DNA from: CAZGOM01 sp964542875
GTDB lineage: Bacteria > Planctomycetota > Phycisphaerae > Phycisphaerales > Phycisphaeraceae
DNA length: 15,762 bases
Assembly: GCA_964542875.1 (NCBI GenBank)
Contig: CAZIWA010000127.1
Span: forward strand, 1-15,762
Direction of reading: 5' to 3'
Shown: positions 13,982-15,762 of the stretch, piece after piece
How the letters are laid out: every line of letters begins with the position of its first letter
Position numbering within the stretch: position 1 is the first letter of the stretch
The notes under the pieces: generated by a model
What the model was told of the DNA's origin: nothing
Database searches by the model: none
Seen by the model: the letters and a program-made list of their open reading frames with translations, nothing else
Position numbers and translations under genes: made by a program

Positions 13982-14461
13982 ATGGGGAAGGCACGGACTA
14001 TGGTGAAAAATAAGCCTGTGAGCTCGCTGGAAACGCATGTGGGGTATTGGCTGCGGTATGTGTCCAACCATGTGTCTCATGCGTTTAAGCTGAAGGTGGA
14101 GGCCCGGGGCGTGACGGTTGCGGAATGGGTGGTGCTTCGGGCGCTGTATGACGAGAAGGGAGTGAACCCCAGCGCCATCGCGCAGCGGCTGGGAATGACG
14201 CGAGGGGCCATCTCCAAGCTGGTGGACCGCCTGGCCGGCAAAGGACTGGTGACGTGCGACACAGAAAAAGAGGATCGGCGGTACCAGGCGCTGGCGTTGA
14301 CGGATGCCGGGAAAAAACTGGTGCCGGTGCTGGCGGGGCTGGCGGATGAGAACGATGCGGAATTTTTTGACGGGCTCAAGAAAGCCGAGCGGGACATGCT
14401 GGTGGACCTGCTTAAGGAAGTGGTGCGCCGGCGTGGGCTGAGCCATGTGCCTGTGGACTGA
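13982..14461 (+). CDS. MarR-family transcriptional regulator
   Basis: A 159-residue protein with the MarR architecture: N- and C-terminal helices for dimerisation (about 20-45 and 120-155) around a winged helix. The recognition region reads NPSAIAQRLGMTRGAISKLVDRLAGKGLV (about 62-90), and the wing carries the conserved EKEDRRYQALALTDAG with the Asp-Arg-Arg signature. MarR proteins are dimeric repressors that release DNA on binding a small ligand or on oxidation; no cysteine sits in a typical redox position, and the ligand is unknown. Start 13982 has AAGGA 7 nt upstream, within the operator; ATG 14000 (153 residues, GGGGAAGG 8 nt upstream) is a serious alternative. The gene is followed after 23 bp by the DUF1398 gene, which is probably its main target. 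Confidence 0.9.
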   Translation: MGKARTMVKNKPVSSLETHVGYWLRYVSNHVSHAFKLKVEARGVTVAEWVVLRALYDEKGVNPSAIAQRLGMTRGAISKLVDRLAGKGLVTCDTEKEDRRYQALALTDAGKKLVPVLAGLADENDAEFFDGLKKAERDMLVDLLKEVVRRRGLSHVPVD

Positions 14462-14484
14462 ATTTCAACCCAAGGAGAATGACC

Positions 14485-14892
14485 ATGAACAAGAACACGA
14501 AGCTAGTGGTGGAAGAATGCGCGGCGTTGTCGCTGGCGGGGAAGATCACTTTTCCGCAAGTGGTGGCGCGGCTGAGCGAAGCCGGCGTGGAACGGTATCA
14601 CGCAGACTACACCCGGAGCGAAACCACGTATTACACAGTGGATGGGCAATCGCATGCGGTGCCGCTAAAGCATGCTTCAGGAGAGATTGCGATGACGTTT
14701 TCGGCACCGGGTGTGGAAGCGGCGATCCGGCAAAGCCAGCGGGGGGAGATTGCGTACGCGCAGTTTTTGACTCTGACCCAGGCGGCGGGATGCGTGGGGT
14801 ATTTTGTGCAGATCGTGGGGAGGAAGGCGATGTACTTCGGACGCGGCGGCGAGGTGCATGTGGAGCCATTTCCCGCGCAGGCGAAGAAGTGA
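14485..14892 (+). CDS. DUF1398 family protein (YbcV-like)
   Basis: A 135-residue soluble protein covering the whole DUF1398 family, also represented by the E. coli prophage gene ybcV. Family-like segments are an N-terminal helical part (EECAALSLAGKITFPQVVARL), a central motif GVERYHADYTRSETTYYT (about 32-49) and the segment QAAGCVGYFVQIVGRKAMYFGRGGE near the C-terminus. Its biochemical role is not established. The ATG at 14485 is chosen over 14479 because AGGAG at 14473-14477 then has a 7-nt spacing. It is the second gene of the marR operon, 23 bp after marR, so its expression is probably set by the operator at 13961-13980. It runs convergently into the rhodanese gene with a 19-bp gap and no visible hairpin terminator. 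Confidence 0.83.
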   Translation: MNKNTKLVVEECAALSLAGKITFPQVVARLSEAGVERYHADYTRSETTYYTVDGQSHAVPLKHASGEIAMTFSAPGVEAAIRQSQRGEIAYAQFLTLTQAAGCVGYFVQIVGRKAMYFGRGGEVHVEPFPAQAKK

Positions 14893-14911
14893 AGATCTTG
14901 CGGGGCGGGGG

Positions 14912-15454
14912 TTAGGAATCGCGGTTGGCGCGGGATTGGTTCCATGGCATTTTGGCCAGGAGGATGCCCATGCCACAGGTGTCTGTGACGCCGGCGAAGA
15001 CGAGGCCAGCGCCGACAAAGCCGGAGAGGGCGATGAACCAGGGGTGGACGGTCAGGGCGAGGATGACGCCGAGGAGGACCAGTGAGCCGGCGGCGATGCG
15101 GACCTGACGTTCGAGGGAAATGGTGCTTTGTTCGCGGGTGACGGGAAGGTTGGCGTGGAGCCAGGCAAGGGTTCCGCCTTGGACGTTGATGGGGGTGAGG
15201 TTTGCGGCGAGGAGTTTGGAGCAGGCTTGGGCGGCGCGGCCGCCTGACTGGCAGATGACGTAGATGGGCTGGTTTGGGTCTGCGTGTCCGGCTTTAAGTG
15301 CGGCGGGGTCCAACTGGTCAAGCGGGATGTTGATGGCGAAGGGGACGCGGGCGTTGCGAAACTCCGCAGGGGTGCGGACATCGATGAGCAGGATCGGCTT
15401 TCCGGCGAGGGATTGGGCGTGAAGATCGCTGGGGGTGATGATGGGCGGTGTCAT
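14912..15454 (-). CDS. YgaP-like membrane rhodanese (rhodanese domain + DUF2892)
   Basis: A 180-residue protein very close in size and layout to E. coli YgaP. Residues 1-105 are a rhodanese domain with the early DVRTPAEF motif (25-32) and the active-site loop CQSGGRA with catalytic Cys68, which would carry a persulfide. Residues 115-180 are a DUF2892 membrane hairpin: two helices (about 120-137 and 140-157) followed by the conserved TDTCGM with Cys160 and LAKMPWN. The rhodanese domain should face the cytoplasm. Proteins of this type transfer sulfane sulfur, for example to cyanide or thiols; the physiological acceptor is not known. The ATG at 15454 begins the family homology, but no Shine-Dalgarno precedes it; a TAAGAT -10-like box 6 bp upstream hints at a leaderless transcript. 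Confidence 0.9.
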   Translation of the reverse strand: MTPPIITPSDLHAQSLAGKPILLIDVRTPAEFRNARVPFAINIPLDQLDPAALKAGHADPNQPIYVICQSGGRAAQACSKLLAANLTPINVQGGTLAWLHANLPVTREQSTISLERQVRIAAGSLVLLGVILALTVHPWFIALSGFVGAGLVFAGVTDTCGMGILLAKMPWNQSRANRDS

Positions 15455-15547
15455 GGGGGTATCTTAGGAGGAATGGGGGCGGGAGCGATTTTATTTGGAC
15501 AATGCGAAGACGCATTCACCCGAAGCGTCGGGTTTTGGCGACAAGAT

Positions 15548-15637
15548 AGAGTTCACCTATATCGGTGAAAGGGGTTGATCAGGAGCCGGCGGGATGCCGG
15601 CGCTCCCGGTCCAGGTGCGGAATCTTTCATGCGCCCT
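15548..15637. repeat. Dispersed ~90-bp repeat with GC-rich hairpin, copy 2
   Basis: Partner of 13823-13912, same orientation, no gaps, about 82% identical by hand count. The hairpin core GCCGGCG-GGA-TGCCGGC is kept with one C-to-T change, which turns a G-C pair into a G-T wobble. It lies between the rhodanese promoter region and the tRNA promoter. Confidence 0.8.
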
Positions 15638-15664
15638 TGCCCAGGGGGGACAGACCAAAAGAAG

Positions 15665-15692
15665 TTGCGTTCCGGCGTGCTGATGGTAAAGT
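15665..15692 (+). promoter_or_regulatory. Putative promoter of the tRNA-Pro gene
   Basis: TTGCGT (15665-15670), a 16-bp spacer and TAAAGT (15687-15692). A start near 15700 leaves a leader of about 13 nt before the mature tRNA 5' end, a usual arrangement for single tRNA genes. Confidence 0.5.
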
Positions 15693-15712
15693 GTTGGGCT
15701 CAATCTCGGCTA

Positions 15713-15762
15713 CGGGGTGTAGCTCAGCTTGGTAGAGCGCTTCGTTCGGGACGAAGAGGCCG
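15713..15762 (+). tRNA. tRNA-Pro, anticodon CGG (3' part outside window)
   Basis: The 5' acceptor strand CGGGGTG (15713-15719) is followed by T8 and A9, a D arm GCTC...GAGC (15722-15738) with the loop AGCTTGGTA, and a perfect anticodon stem CTTCG/CGAAG (15740-15744, 15752-15756). The 7-nt loop TTCGGGA places CGG at positions 34-36, reading the proline codon CCG. The window ends in the variable region, so the T arm and 3' acceptor strand are not seen. Confidence 0.93.

Noticed and set aside
15713..15762. Integration site at the tRNA-Pro gene
   Set aside because: The 3' end of the tRNA, where attachment sites lie, is outside the window, and no integrase is present.

Overview
The window looks like a piece of a free-living, GC-rich, Gram-negative chromosome, most likely from the Planctomycetota, perhaps class Phycisphaerae. 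That placement is inference. It rests on the truncated glycine/valine-rich repeat surface protein at the left end, a DUF4838 glycosidase-like protein, a Gfo/Idh/MocA enzyme, and two dispersed low-complexity repeat types (CGCGAAG tandems and a TTAACAGGATT-type tract) that I associate with such genomes. No phage, transposase, CRISPR array or plasmid gene is visible.

Layout, left to right. (1) 3-1466: 3' part of a large repetitive, probably secreted or surface protein. (2) 1757-2647: sugar phosphate isomerase/epimerase with a strong terminator. (3) 2957-3346, reverse: a receiver-only response regulator. (4) 3702-5726, reverse: a two-enzyme fusion of a Gfo/Idh/MocA dehydrogenase and an aldo/keto reductase, both with intact catalytic residues; this is the most interesting gene here. 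(5) 5992-6831, reverse, and 6910-8124, forward: a divergent pair (DUF3592 membrane protein and YkgJ-type cysteine-cluster protein) over a -10 region that reads as a promoter on both strands. (6) 8258-9106: secreted DUF4412 protein, sharing a bidirectional terminator with an unrecognised 198-residue protein at 9256-9852 reverse. (7) 10038-11060, reverse: O-methyltransferase. (8) 11323-13683: secreted DUF4838 protein behind a palindromic operator candidate. (9) 13982-14892: MarR regulator plus DUF1398 protein, an operon with a near-consensus promoter and a 20-bp palindrome at the start of the transcript. (10) 14912-15454, reverse: YgaP-like rhodanese with membrane tail. (11) 15713 to the end: tRNA-Pro(CGG), cut by the window edge.

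Most genes are single transcription units with their own terminators; the only clear operon is marR-DUF1398. A carbohydrate theme links the isomerase, the dehydrogenase-reductase fusion, the DUF4838 protein and perhaps the jelly-roll-like 198-residue protein, but they are not co-transcribed and no shared substrate can be proven. A roughly 90-bp imperfect repeat with a GC-rich hairpin occurs twice, in the intergenic regions before marR and before the tRNA. The + strand is G-rich even where genes lie on the reverse strand, suggesting that + is the leading replication strand.
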